In this document: one piece after another, positions 11,646-22,640 of the stretch
Layout: every line of letters begins with the position of its first letter
Numbering within the stretch: the stretch's first letter is position 1
Source: Diphasiastrum complanatum
Taxonomy: Eukaryota > Streptophyta > Lycopodiopsida > Lycopodiales > Lycopodiaceae
DNA length: 64,000 nt
Direction: 5' to 3'
Assembly (NCBI GenBank): GCA_029204225.1
Contig: CM055094.1
Location: forward strand, 23,582,541-23,646,540
Program-made: the position numbers and the translations under genes
The notes under the pieces: model-generated
Database searches by the model: none
The model's input: the letters and a program-made list of their open reading frames with translations, nothing else
Told to the model about the DNA's origin: nothing

Positions 11646-12035
11646 CGTTTGCAGTCCTTACAAGAAATTGGAACTTCCTTGCATCATCAAACCCCAGATC
11701 CAGCTTCGCGTTCACAAATCCTTGTGCTGCTGCCAATCTTTGCTCCACGATCAGGCAAAAGGCCAGAAGAAAGAAACACGATCTGCGACAAGAAAAAAAC
11801 ACGATCCAACAAACCAAACCTCTCGAAGCCTGCAGGAGCATTCAAACTCCAAGTTCGAATCTGGGCTACTGCCACGTTGGCGGCCGAGCTGGCAGCCACG
11901 TCAGCCGAGCCTGCCCAAGAACGGCTAGATAATGCTGACGTGGCAAATAAAAGGCCCATAAAATGCTAGCATGAGGACTCTTTTCAGAAATATATGAATG
12001 TGAAGAGAATCGGTAGCCAAGTAGCCGTTAAAAGA
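11633..12035 (-). promoter_or_regulatory. Inferred MAP65 5'-leader exon and promoter with MSA-like elements
   Basis: This GC-richer island differs from its surroundings. Reading the minus strand, AACGGCTA lies at 12,029-12,022 (context TTTAACGGCTA, 10 of 11 matches to the mitosis-specific activator YCYAACGGYYA). A second AACGGCTA is on the plus strand at 11,920-11,927. The inverted pair GCCACGTCAGC (11,895-11,905) and GCTGACGTGGC (11,934-11,944) carries ACGT cores typical of bZIP sites. The stretch 11,640-11,880 then looks like an untranslated exon ending at a GTAAGC donor. MSA elements bound by three-repeat MYB factors are known to drive G2/M expression of cytokinesis genes. No transcript evidence is available. 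Confidence 0.45.
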
Positions 12036-12656
12036 GGATTTTTCAAAAGTCCATAAACTTTGTCGTTTGTTTTGTGGCGCTTAATAGATCATGGCATCAT
12101 ATATTATTATTATTATATTGTAGCCACAAATATGTGTATTGCAAACTCTGCAATAACTCTACCATGCACAATTCGAACGATTTCGAAAATTCAAATACTG
12201 GTGGACTTAATTTGCTAGTGTCATTACGACAACCGTCCAATCCTAGTCAAGGACAAAGCTTGAATCCTGATCAGACTATACCGTGCCTTCTTTCTCTTTT
12301 TGGGCAATGGCATTACTTAGCAATGAGCACACTCAATTTTAGCTTTTGCCACATACTTGTGCGCTATTGTGATCATATGCTTACAGTTGACGTGTTTATG
12401 CATGGCAGGTCTGAGCAACAACCATTTTTCTTTCAAATTGTTTTAAATTGCAATCTATTTCTTTATATTTTAGCATTATTCTTTTTATTTCGAGGCAAAG
12501 CTTGTTGTGATCTCAAAGGTCGCCTTGTTATCTGTGTTCTCAAGTAGGCATTTTAGTTCGAAGAGTTAAAATTCTAGCAAACAGGGTTGCAAATTTGCAC
12601 AGAAAGAAATCAACTCAAGCACCAACATTGTATTTCTAAAAATTCAAAAAGCTTAT

Positions 12657-12659
<3 letters not shown>
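12036..12659. other. Spacer, no supported gene
   Basis: An open frame of about 157 codons runs through most of this interval on the plus strand (12,074-12,547). It begins at GTG, not ATG, has no recognisable domain and is AT-rich and low in complexity. I treat the stretch as non-coding. Confidence 0.4.

Positions 12660-12660
<1 letters not shown>

Positions 12661-12735
<75 letters not shown>
12661..12735. repeat. (CT)n microsatellite
   Basis: An uninterrupted CT run of about 37 repeats. It produces artificial Ser-Leu and Arg-Glu frames. Confidence 0.97.
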
Positions 12736-12738
<3 letters not shown>

Positions 12739-12897
12739 GGATAGTAAGTCTACTGGACATGGTTCACTGCTAGATGTTGTTTCTTCCACAAGCCAGATTG
12801 GTTGGGCCTCCATGAGCATATCCAATCAACCTCACAAAAAGCTATTTATACCTACTATGGTAATGTTCGGGCTTTGTTGGATTTTGGAACAACGATT

Positions 12898-13335
12898 GAC
12901 CAATTAGAAATTAGACTCGGTCTGATTTATATTGTATAAGCTTCAAATGTGATATTGTATATATTGTATAGATGATTGGTTTTACTAAACTTGGTAGTGA
13001 TCGGGACGTGATCCGCCATCATCATATCAATCGGGCACTTGTCCCGTAACTGGCTACTTGGACTAGCCGAGTAACCATATGTAGTAAAAATTAGTTGTAC
13101 GGTGTTTCTACAGTACTTGCTATACTCGGGGGCATGTCTCGAGTTTGTCAGTTGAAGGCCCCAATTTTAGGACACCTGTCAAGGGCATTCAATTTGTGAG
13201 TTCCCTATATGTACAATTTTATTTGTAATACAATCAACATTTGTTGTGCCATCTATGAGAGCTTGAGTGGTGTGTAGCTATGGTGATTGTTGTGGTGATT
13301 TGCATAATGCACTAGATCCTATCACAAAGTTAACT
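12898..13335 (+). mobile_element. LTR-A copy 2 (5' LTR)
   Basis: This is homologous to 1,739-2,217 and to the minus-strand copy at 19,268-19,735. It is immediately followed by a primer-binding site, so it acts as a 5' LTR. The copy has no young partner to its right in the same orientation, so the element is incomplete. Confidence 0.7.
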
Positions 13336-13350
13336 TGGTATCAGAGTGGT
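13336..13350 (+). other. Primer-binding site, initiator tRNA-Met type
   Basis: TGGTATCAGAGTGG directly follows LTR-A. It matches the complement of the plant initiator tRNA-Met 3' end used by most plant LTR retrotransposons, with a change at the 12th base (T for C). Confidence 0.8.
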
Positions 13351-14150
13351 AGGGTGTTGCAGGTATGCACGATCCAGTGGAGCCATCGTCGAATTCGTTC
13401 ACCAGGAAAGCTAGCACGCGAAGTATCTCAGGAGAGAGAACTCCGTATGGGGTACAGGTAGTCCGGATGGCAAAAATCAACAAAGTTCCTTTGATTTGAT
13501 CTTCGGGGAAAGATTTGGAACAATCAAAGAATTGGAATTCTTGGAAGAATTCGGAGAAAACTTGCAGTCTAGTGGTTTTAGGGAAATCATCGATGATGGC
13601 TACATAATTCACTATGTAGGCAGCCGGTTGACATAATTAGATTTGTAGGGGAGCTGTAAATAACAATGTTACACAATCAAGGCAATATACATGGATTAAT
13701 AGGGTCCATGGAAATTAGAGGAAGTTTCAAAATTTTCTGGTTTCAAGAGGTGTCGATGGATTTCTCATAAAATCAGCCCCTTTGGATTCAATACTGCACC
13801 AATTTCTTAGTTGTAAATTGCTTTGGAAGGCCAAGAGGTAGAGTGACCTCAATGGTGTAGGAGCTGCAAGTGGAACCTCAGAGAAAGCTTAAGTGAAGCC
13901 CAAGAAACCTCCATTCTTCTCACAACTAGGGTTTTTGCATGAAAAACCATGGATCTTTCATAGTAGAAAGCGGTTTTTGAAACTGTCAATGGTTGATGGT
14001 GGGCGCCCTAGTGAGGAATGAAAACAGCTAGGAGGCCATGGGCTATGGAAGGTGCTCGAGTGGATTGAATTGGCAGTTATAGCAATGTGTAAAAACCCTT
14101 GCAAGCAAAGAGAAAAGGAAGAGAGGAAAAAAGGCCATGGAGAAGGGCCG
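13351..14150 (+). pseudogene. Decayed internal region after LTR-A
   Basis: After the primer-binding site a short frame begins near 13,356 (MHDPVEPSSNSFTRK) and runs about 45 codons before stopping. Similar openings precede gag in gypsy-type elements, but too little remains to assign it. From 13,620 to 14,150 I see no coding signal. Confidence 0.35.
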
Positions 14151-14151
14151 C

Positions 14152-15516
14152 ACAAGTCGCCTATTCTGAGATATGGTATTGACTATTCTGAGACCTTCTC
14201 TCCTATCGTGAAACATTCGTCCCTATGTGTACTATTTGCATATGCAGTTGCTTATGACCTCAGGATTCACATTGTGGACGAGAAGATAGCCTTCTTGCAT
14301 GGTGAGCTAGACGAGGAGGTCTACATGGATCAACCCCCAGGATATGTCTCGAATTCACTTCCTACTTATGCATGCAGAATGCATAGGAGTATCTATGGTC
14401 TAAAGCAGTCAGCTCAACAATGGTACAAGAAGAAAGATCAAGCCCTGAAATCCTTGGGATTCAAGCCACTAAAGGCTGATTCCAATGTCTATATAAGAAT
14501 TACAGATGGGAAGATCATCATTGTGGCTGTGTATGTAGATGACACTCTCATACTCTATAAGAGTGAGAGGCTTATTGCTGAAGTGAAGAATGATATCTCA
14601 AAACATTTCGAGATTGTAGATTTGGGAGAAGCCAGGTGTTACCTTGGCTTACAGATTGACAGGGACTATGAGGGAAGTAAGTTGTATCTTCATCAGTCCA
14701 AATATACCCAAAAAACCCTAGAAGATTTCGGGATGCTGAATTGCAAAGGAGCGAATACTCCAATGCTTGCAGGAACAGTACTGACGAACGAAAATTGTTT
14801 GAGGACTAAAGAAGAGAGAGAATTGATGCAGCTCACACCATAGAGGAAACTAATAGGATCATTGATGTACCTTACAGATAACACACGTCCTGACATTGCT
14901 TATGTTGTGTTCAGGATGAGCCAATTCTACATGAATCCAGGCTCGACACATTGAAAGATTGCAAAACAAATTTTGCAATATCTTCAATTAACAAAAGATT
15001 TTGGTTTGTGTTATTGTCGTGATGCAGGGTTCTAGATGTTTTACCTATAGTGATGCTAGCTGGGCATCCCTCAAGGACAACTGTAAAAGTGTCTCGGGAG
15101 GATGCACCATTGCGTAAGGAACAGCAATTCTCTGGGTCAGCAAGAAGCAGACCATTGTGGCTCAGTCATCCTGTGAAGCAGAGTACATTGCAGCAGCAAA
15201 GATGGCCAACGAAATAATTTGGCTTAGACAGTTCCTTGACAAATTGGGCAAATCGAGGAATGAACCTCTGGTTTTGCAGATGGACAACACATCTACAATG
15301 CATCTAACAAAAGACCCCGTGTTTCACTCAAGGACAAAACATTGCAATCAAGTACCACTTGATAAGGGATTTGATTGGAAAGAAGATGTTGCAGACTACC
15401 TTCATTGGAACAAAGGATATGGTAGCTGACATTTTCACAAAAGCCTTAGACAAAGGCCTATTCGAGAAACAGAGGAGCAGTCTTGGTGTCATCAAGCTAT
15501 CATGCTTTAGAGAGAG
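14152..15516 (+). pseudogene. Ty1/copia reverse transcriptase and RNase H, broken
   Basis: The sequence enters abruptly in the middle of the RT domain (RYGIDYSETFSPIVK at about 14,170) and continues through YGLKQSAQQWYKKK, YVDDTLIL (about 14,535), DLGEARCYLGLQID and the TKKTP-like segment. It stops at 14,841 (TAG). A second block continues with RPDIAYVVFRMSQF, then RNase H pieces including SCEAEYIAAA (15,170) and DIFTKALDKG (about 15,430), with several stops and frameshifts. Gag, protease and integrase are absent. The 55,483-55,960 fragment is from the same family. Confidence 0.85.
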
Positions 15517-16257
15517 CTGAAGAAACAAAATGTTTCTATTGTCAAAGCTTTGCTAGCTTTCAATCCTGAATTTTTGACCAAAGGCGACACGACATGACAC
15601 GAAATCATTCGTGCTCCTCAACTGACCAAGAAGATCAGCCAAGTACCATGGAGTACACATATTTGATTAGATGTCATGACATTAGCAGAAGTAATCTAGA
15701 TCGTGGCTAATCTGCCACTCTTGTAATTCGAGATTAGTTGTAGATCTTTAATCTTTTTGATCTGGAAGTTACACGACGCGACACGCAAAAGTTCGCGAAC
15801 TATATACTTTCTGTTTGATGCATAATACAATACACAGAAGACGAAAATATACAAAATACATGTCTGCCTGTGAGTGAGACAATTTTGTAGAGGATTTGTA
15901 GATCCAGAAGCCCGCTAGTAAGCGAGACATTATTCGTGAGAGAACTCTATTTCTATCACGCCAATGCACTGTGTGGATCTGTCATGCAGTGCTCAAAAAA
16001 TTAGAAGATCAATAGATAATATTGTAGCTGTTATGCACACATTAATCTATATGATTGTATGATCTCGAATGTATTTTTGTCTAATATTATTTGTGTGTCT
16101 GATTCACTTGTTTATTCAATTCCGCACTTTGGTTTGATTTTGTTGAATGCTAAATTAGTTTGTTAACATAGATCAGCAGTGTCTGACTACACTCTGAAGG
16201 ATTGTAGAAATGACATAGTCGGCAGTGATCAGCAGTCATATCTGAATTCCTAACAAA
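15517..16257 (+). repeat. LTR-like 3' sequence of the broken copia element
   Basis: This directly follows the end of RNase H. It is AT-rich, contains repeated GACACG phrases and ends near CCTAACA, a plausible LTR terminus. No second copy is in the window, so LTR borders cannot be set. Confidence 0.35.
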
Positions 16258-16259
16258 CT

Positions 16260-16410
16260 GATCTCGTTCGCAAATATTTTCGCTTCGCTTCATGTTTTGT
16301 TTCGCTTCATTTCACGGTCTCTATGCTTCCAATGTAAATCAATTTCAGAGCTCACTTAAGTTTCGCTTCGCTTCGTTTCGTTTTCGTCTAGATTTCATCT
16401 CGTTTCGTTT
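16260..16410. repeat. TTCGC/TTCGT-rich low-complexity tract
   Basis: The plus strand repeats TTCGCTTC and TTCGTTTCG many times. Similar GAAACGA text on the opposite strand occurs at about 34,040-34,080 inside the LTR of the minus-strand copia element, so it may derive from an LTR of that kind. Confidence 0.5.
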
Positions 16411-16536
16411 TGTTGTGTTACAGAATATGATTGACTCAACACAAATTATTCTCGAACAGAAATAATTTGAGCTTGTTGTGTTATAGAGCCTGATTGATCC
16501 AACACAAATTATTCTCGAACAGAAATAATTTGAGGT
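16411..16536. repeat. 63-bp tandem duplication
   Basis: Two adjacent units, 16,411-16,473 and 16,474-16,536, both start TGTTGTGTTA and share CAACACAAATTATTCTCG and GAACAGAAATAATTTGAG. They differ at only a few positions, so this is a recent duplication. Confidence 0.85.
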
Positions 16537-16639
16537 CGAGAAAGTTTCACGAATCGTTCGAAAGACTTTTATAAGTTTGTCACCAGAGTTCTGACTGGAA
16601 TTTGCATTTTCAAGGTGCATATTAGTCATCATGTACCAA

Positions 16640-17294
16640 GTTTGTCATTAGTGAGATACACTTCAACTATCAATTTGGACAAGTCAAGTCAATTTGTCGT
16701 ATCAAGATGCATCAAGGATGTAGGTTATAATGATAGAAGGGTGTGCGTCATTTGGTTTGGGCCTTGGAAGATCTCACAAGTTCATCTGGAGGGAATTGGC
16801 ATATCACGTCATGTGAAGGGACTTGATGGTGGCTTTGGAGTTCGCATCTCAATGTATTATTAGGGATTGGTCTAGAATCATTTACAGGAGCAACTTTGGA
16901 GCTAGCTTAGAGGAATACAAGAGGGGCATTATAGGGTAGATGCTTAGATCTTCAAGATCGGTGCTGGCATTGGGATATATGATAGGGATTGGACTACGGG
17001 ATGATAGAGTGAGAATCAAAGACAGCTAGTTATGGATTGGACTTGAGGCATTTGATAGACAGGACTTACAAGGGGGATTCATAATGGAATCAAGACACTG
17101 CAAACGCAAATGGACAAGGTGTGAAGCTTTGTGAGCCAACTCTAGGTTGGAGAGCTGATGTATATCACACACTTGGGTGCAACGGAAGCAAACACTACGG
17201 TGAGTGTTTTTCTAGAGATCTACTAGAGGGGACACTGATGGTGAGAACTACATGGTGTACTCATCTGGGTGTACATGATGGCATTATAACAGGG
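16640..17294 (+). repeat. Internal repeat R1, copy 2, host of a gypsy insertion
   Basis: From 16,640 to 17,030 this matches 1,260-1,560. The rest, to 17,294, continues as similar non-coding text and is interrupted by the gypsy element. The downstream flank (from 18,913: GGGGCCAGTCATTGG) faintly resembles 830-850 of the first copy. Confidence 0.45.
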
Positions 17295-18912
17295 TGTTAC
17301 GTGCCCATAAGGGCACACAATAGAAAACTTGAGGTGACGGTCTCATTTATGGGACGGAACACTGATCTGAAGCTATAGGTCTTTTGGGTGCCACATGTTA
17401 ATGTCTTATTGGTGTGCGATGACTCTTTGTTATGGACCCTTGTCAGTGTGCACAACTGCCGCGTGTCGATGTGACTCCTATGGTCAAAGATGATCCCACC
17501 TGGACTATGTATATAGAGGTGGATCTCCATGAGCTTGTCATTCATTCTCTCCTGGAGAATGAAGAGCTCTTCCATTAGTGGTTAGGTTAGGACGATTGCC
17601 TAGGCCTCATGATGAAGGTAGGCGAGGGTCGAGGGTAAGATATGGTAGTATGGGACAGCATGGCTTATCAGAGATCCAGGCTTGCTTGATGGTGGTCTAT
17701 AGCTCCAGTGCATGGGGGTGAGGTGTTAGTACCTTGACGATAACGTAGCGTTTGTCACATGTTTGTGCTTTAGCAATGACCAGATCTGACGATGGGGATG
17801 CTAACATTTGGTATCAGAGCCACTGATCATTGTGTATAAGGTGCAATTGTTTTCCAATTTTGATCGGACTCAAAGGTCTCAAGGTGCAAGCTGCAGTAGA
17901 TTTCCTACAAGGATAGAGCTCATTTTATACTAACCGCAGTCGCTCACCTCGGTATATTGAGGTCAGAACTTGGGTGTATATTAAAGTCCCTAGGGATTCA
18001 AATGTACTTCGGACAAGAAAATGTCATAAATAAGCTATCTCCTCATTATAGTGGACCTTATAAGGCCGTAAAGAAAATCAACCCGGTCGCTTATCAGCTA
18101 GATCTTCCGATTGGGGTTGGGGTTCATTATGTTTTCCATGTAAGTCGTTTAGAAGAAAGACTTAGTAGGAAGGATACCCTAATTCCAGAAGGTAAACTGA
18201 TTGAGTTAAAGGATCTGTCTACCTTTGTTACTAACGTACCTGAAAAAGTTGTTGACGTTCATCGTCACCAATTGAGAAACCATCTGGTTTCTAAATATCT
18301 TGTATGTTGGAAAGGCAAGTCAGATGAAGAGGACATGTGAGAGAGAGAAGATTATTTAAGACTGATCTTCTCTAGTTTGCTCCCATTAGGAAGAGACTCT
18401 TAAAGGAGGAGGGAATGTTACGTACCCATAAGGGCACACAACAGAAAACTTGAGGTGACGGTCTCATTTATGGGATGGAACGCTGATCTGGGGCTATAGG
18501 TGTTATGAGTGCCACATGTCAATGTCTTATTGGAGCATGATGACTCTTTGTTATGGACTCATGTTAGTGTGCACAACTGTCGCGTGTCGATGGTCCCCAC
18601 CTGGACTATGTATATAGAGGTGGATCTCCATGAGCTTGTCATTCATTCTCTCCTGGAGAATGAAGAGCTCTTCCACTGGTGGTCAGGTTAGGACGATATC
18701 TAGGCCTGAAGATGAAGGTAGGCGAGGGTCAAGGGTAAGGTATGGTGGTATGGGACACCATGGCTTGTCAAAGATCCGAGCTTGCTTGATGGTGATCTAT
18801 AGCTCCTGTGCACGGGGTGAGGTGGCAATACCTCTATGGTTGGGCGGTAACGTATCGTTCGTCACCTGTTTGTGCTTTAGCAATGACCGGATCGACGATG
18901 TGAATTCTAACA
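17295..18912 (+). mobile_element. Internally deleted Ty3/gypsy element (chromovirus-like)
   Basis: The 5' LTR is 17,295-17,806 and the 3' LTR 18,416-18,912, both starting TGTTACGT and ending TAACA. They share long near-identical stretches plus some indels. Each LTR has a TATATAGAGG promoter-like box. A tRNA-Met primer-binding site (TGGTATCAGAGC) follows the 5' LTR at 17,809, and a polypurine tract precedes the 3' LTR (about 18,401-18,415). Only about 600 bp of internal sequence remains, encoding the integrase C-terminus. Flanking CAGGG (17,290-17,294) and CAAGG (18,913-18,917) may be a decayed target duplication. The element cannot move by itself. Confidence 0.85.
17957..18400 (+). pseudogene. 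Gypsy integrase C-terminus with chromodomain-like tail
   Basis: The frame ends at 18,340. It contains LSPHYSGPYKAVKKI, PVAYQLDLPIG and VHYVFHVSRLEERL, the typical region after the integrase core. It then has YLVCWKGKSDEED, the start of a chromodomain. TGA (18,338-18,340) occupies the place of the expected Trp codon, and the same frame continues with EREDYLR after the stop. Chromodomains of this type tether integration to marked chromatin in chromoviruses. Confidence 0.8.
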
Positions 18913-19267
18913 CAAGGGGCCAGTCATTGGCATTAGCATCGATGGGGAGACATCTATGAGCACGAACGTGGATAAGTTATCTATAGCTTTCATGCATTTG
19001 GCTATATTTGTAGGAGTCTAGGCTTGGCATAGGTAGCGAAACTTGCTTTGTTTAGATTCTCAAGTGGTGAGATTGGGGAGAAGCCTAGAGGAAGTCACTT
19101 AGAGCCATCTATCTTAGTACGATTGGGTTGGGAGACTATGATCTTAGGATTCCATGAGCGGTGACTCAGGAACAGGCTTGTGTTGGCATGATGTCGAGTA
19201 GCACATAGCTAGGGAGAGCGAGCATATGCTAGGAGCCATGAGAGGTAGGTGACGTTTCGATGATCAA
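18913..19267. other. Flank of the gypsy insertion, no gene
   Basis: This GC-balanced non-coding text is probably the remainder of the R1-type element split by the gypsy insertion. No motif was recognised. Confidence 0.35.
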
Positions 19268-19735
19268 CTTGTTAACATTTTATTAGGACCTAGTGCAGTA
19301 TATAGATCACATCAAACATTCACCATAGCCACATCTCTCAAGCTCTCGAAGATTGCACAACAAAAGTTAAGTGTATTACAAATAAAACTATACATATAGT
19401 GTATTCACAAACTACATGAAAACATAGGTGTCCTAAAATTGGCCTACCACCTGCCAGGGACCAATATGGCCAAATTTGACTGACAAACTTGAGACGTGCC
19501 CCCGAGTATATTCAAGTACTATAAATAACACTGTACAGACTAATTTTGCCTACATATGGCTACTCAGCTAACCCAAGTAGCCAACTATGGGACGAGTGCT
19601 CTAATATGTCAATGGCGGGGTCAAGTCCCGAACACTACCAAATATAGTAGAATTTAGTTAACTATACAATACTTACAACATCACATTTAGAGCTTACACT
19701 AATGAATTAGATCAAAACTGATTGCTAACACTGTT
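19268..19735 (-). mobile_element. LTR-A copy 3 (minus orientation)
   Basis: This is homologous to 1,739-2,217 and 12,898-13,335 in reverse orientation. On the minus strand it is preceded by CATTTGAGCTTAAGGAACAG, a polypurine-tract-like sequence, and starts TGTTAGCAATCAG. It is therefore a 3' LTR whose element body would have been to the right. Confidence 0.65.
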
Positions 19736-20002
19736 CCTTAAGCTCAAATGTGATAGGAGTAAAGAAATACAAACTACGGTTCGGCCCTACGTGAGCAATA
19801 GAGGATTTGCCACTTCCAACCCTGATGGCCTCCTCTATTGCCCCGTGCTCCCCAATAGTTGAGAGTTTTCCAGACTCTCAGAAATACAATTGCCAGGATG
19901 GGGTGCTAGCACTTTTAATCCTATTGGTCCTGTCTTTCCATATCCATAGTTCGAGGTGAGGGTGATAATACTAGCTCGATGGCGTCCCTTCCCTAGCTCT
20001 TT
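19736..20002. other. Flank of the inverted copia element
   Basis: This continues the LTR-A element body on the minus strand for a short distance. Its right edge (CTTT) matches the right flank of the copia element at 23,335, consistent with a target duplication. Confidence 0.35.
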
Positions 20003-20331
20003 TGTAAAAATTATAGCAAATAAGCATTCTAAAACACTTGAAATGATGATAGAAACAATAGATTATGATTCCATAAAGCTAGCACAAGTTGCACCATCAA
20101 AATCCATCAATAATCTATGCTTGAACCTCACTAAATGGCCCAAATCCTTGAAGAAGCCTTCACACGTGTGAAAGTACGGCCTCCCACAGTCTGAGCACTG
20201 TACACCAGACCCACATTCAATCCTATAATCATTAGGAATCACAAGAACTCAAACAATTATGAACAGAGAGAGCAATTGCACCAATATGAGAGAAAAATCA
20301 TGAAATTGTGTGATTGATTTTGGTGAGAGAA
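20003..20331 (-). repeat. LTR 3' half of the inverted copia element
   Basis: This is nearly identical, in the same orientation, to about 22,655-22,978. Shared text starts TGTAAAAATTATAGC and ends TTTTGGTGAGAG, with roughly a dozen differences over about 330 bp. Confidence 0.9.
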
Positions 20332-20371
20332 GTAACCTTCATTTGTGTCAAGTCCTTGATTAGGAGAATAG

Positions 20372-21484
20372 ATGGCATCTTGAAATGCGTATCTTTTGGA
20401 TACTAATGAGAGGCTCAACAAAACTAACTATTCTATATGGAAAGTTAGAATGGAATCCATCATAATCATGCAAAATCTAATGGTAAATGGTAAGGAGGAT
20501 GAACCTATTCATCCTCAAGAAAAAGCCAAATACAACAAGAGTTGCAATATTGCACTACATTGTAAAAAAATGAATGTTTCAAATGAACTCTTAAGAGAGG
20601 TAGGAGATTGCACTTTGGCTCAAGATGCTTGGGAGACTCTGCAAAAGATCTATGAATCCAAGAACCAAACTAGGATGTTAGCTTTGAAGAATCAAATCTA
20701 TAGAAGCTATCAAAAGAAAGGAGAGAGTGCACATACTTTTGTCTTATCTGATTTTATCTTTATAAGTCAAGTAAACTATGCTCAAAGTCTTTTGAAGAAG
20801 TTTAAGATGGAAGAGTGCAAAAGTGTTGACACACCAATGGAGCAAGATGTAAAAGTGCCAAATGAAGATGATGAAAGATCCTTCATGGATATCACTTTGT
20901 TTAGACAGCTTATAGGCTCCTTAATGTGGATCAATATAACTAGACTAGATCTTAGCTTTAGTGTATGTAGGTTGAGCCAATCCATGCAAAAACCATTGAA
21001 TATCCATTGGAAAAAGGCTAAGAGGATTCTAAGATACATCTTGGGAACATTGGATTTTGGGATTCTATATAGAGGAGATGTGATTAACCTTCATGCATTT
21101 AGTAATTCAAATTATGCAGGGGACAAGAGGGATAGGAAATCAACAAGTGCCTATTCAACTTTCATAGGAGAAGGTGTGGTTTCATGGCTTTCCAAAAGGC
21201 AAGAAACTATATCTCTATCTTCAGACAACCACTACAAAGGAGGTACTTTGGATCAAGAGATTATTGGTGGATCTAAAGATCATGGATTCAGAGGAGGAAC
21301 CAATCATCTACAATGACAATATATCAGCTCAACACCTTGCATCTAACCCAATCTTCCATGCAAGATCTAAGCACATTGAGATATGCCATCACTTTGTGAG
21401 AGAAATGGTGCAAGCCAAAGAGATTGCTTCGGAGCATGTTCCAAGCAATGAATGTGTAGCTGATCTACTTACTAAACCACTTTA
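20372..21484 (+). pseudogene. Copia gag fused in frame to RT end and RNase H
   Basis: The frame begins MAS and then meets TGA, after which it stays open from about 20,384 to 21,316. The first 115 or so residues are gag (NYSIWKVRMESI, then SKNQTRMLALKNQI and GESAHTFVL). The frame then passes directly into the end of RT (LLKKFKMEECKSVDTPMEQ, ITRLDLSFSVCRLSQSM). A deletion has removed the rest of gag, protease, integrase and the YVDD core without shifting the frame. A frameshift in RNase H near 21,225 destroys the SSTEAE motif. The second frame (to 21,484) carries DNISAQHLASNPIFHARSKH and ADLLTKPL. Confidence 0.85.
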
Positions 21485-21567
21485 AAAGACACCTTTTATG
21501 AAGTTTAGATCATCACTTGGAGTGATTAGTAAAGCAATGATTGAACCAAGCTAGATAGTGAGGAGGA

Positions 21568-21921
21568 GTGTTAAAAATTCACAATTCTAGCTTGACTAGT
21601 TTTGGTCATATGACTTGTAAATAGTTAGATGGTAATGATGTGGCTTGTCACACATGCCAAATAGCATAGGATTCCATTCATAAGGATGTTCTCAAGTTGA
21701 CCTAAGTGATAGAACCTTTGGAATGAGTTTAAATCATGCTTAGATACAAGAGAGAAAAAGTAGGAGCTATTTTTGGTAGTTTTTACATTGTTGGGGGATC
21801 TCCAAGATTCCAATCCTAAACTGGTAGGGATGAAAGATCCACCAAAATTAGGATTAGGGATAGGTTTAGGGCTACTCATACCTGCCCAAAACCGTGATGG
21901 ATCCTGTATATATAGGTGATT
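21568..21921 (+). repeat. LTR 5' half, inverted copy
   Basis: It starts TGTTAAAAATTCACAATTC after a purine-rich stretch (TGAGGAGGAG) and is the reverse complement of about 22,982-23,335. The similarity stops exactly at ATATAGGTGAT, the inversion breakpoint. Confidence 0.9.
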
Positions 21922-22640
21922 GAAATCTACCTTATCCCACTTCTTAGAGACCTGATAAGATCAGTAATAGACTTCCTATAAAGATCTAAGAATGATCTTT
22001 AACAAAATCAAATCATAGAATACTAGAAACAATGCATTTGCTTGATTGAAGTAGAAAATACTAGTAGAATTGCCCCTCTTTCTATAAAGAACATAAAAGC
22101 TCCCAAATGATCTGATCAAGAGTGAATTTCAGCAACCTAATATCCTTCCAAACTTGCAAAAAATCTAAATGGAACTTAATGAGGATGCAACACAATCTAC
22201 TATCCAATCACAAGCAAAAATTGATCAAAATTGATGAAAAATTGATCTAATTTGATGCATAAGTCAAGCAATGGTTGGACTGAACCTAAATCACTTTAGG
22301 AGGTGTCCTCTACACCTTAGAATAGTCTTGAAGAGTCCCCAAATCTCTGATCTTCCCTCTCCTTGAATGCTAGAAAGCCTCCTCTATGAAATCACCTCCA
22401 AAACTCGCATAGAAATCAATGCTTGGAGCAAACAAAACTTGCTATCTTGGTAATGTGGATTGAATTCAACTTTGCCTCTGGTTTTAGACACCTAAACACC
22501 TGCAAATAAAGTCACACAACACCAATCTCCAATGGATTTGACTCACTTTAATGCGAGATGCTAAGATCCAATCTATACAAGATTTAGATCAAAAATTGTG
22601 ATCAAATTGAATGAAAAGCATAGCTCATTTCAGCCTTTAG
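21922..22640 (-). other. Untranslated leader of the copia element
   Basis: On the minus strand this follows the primer-binding site and has no long open frame, as expected for the leader between primer-binding site and gag. It is AT-rich and rich in GATCAAA phrases. Confidence 0.55.

Noticed and set aside
11574-11969. Overlapping frames on both strands in the GC-richer island
   Set aside because: No start context, domain or splice logic supports them. The region fits an untranslated leader and promoter better.
12074-12547. Open frame of 157 codons on the plus strand next to the MAP65 promoter
   Set aside because: It starts at GTG, has no domain, is hydrophobic and AT-rich, and has no clear upstream signal other than the MAP65 promoter region. 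It is not supported as a gene.
13336-13350. tRNA-like fragment TGGTATCAGAG (also at 17,809, 33,800, 40,944, 45,603 and 51,919)
   Set aside because: These are retrotransposon primer-binding sites complementary to initiator tRNA-Met, not tRNA genes. No cloverleaf surrounds them.
17290-18917. Perfect target-site duplication of the short gypsy element
   Set aside because: The flanks are CAGGG and CAAGG, one mismatch, so I only call it a possible decayed duplication.
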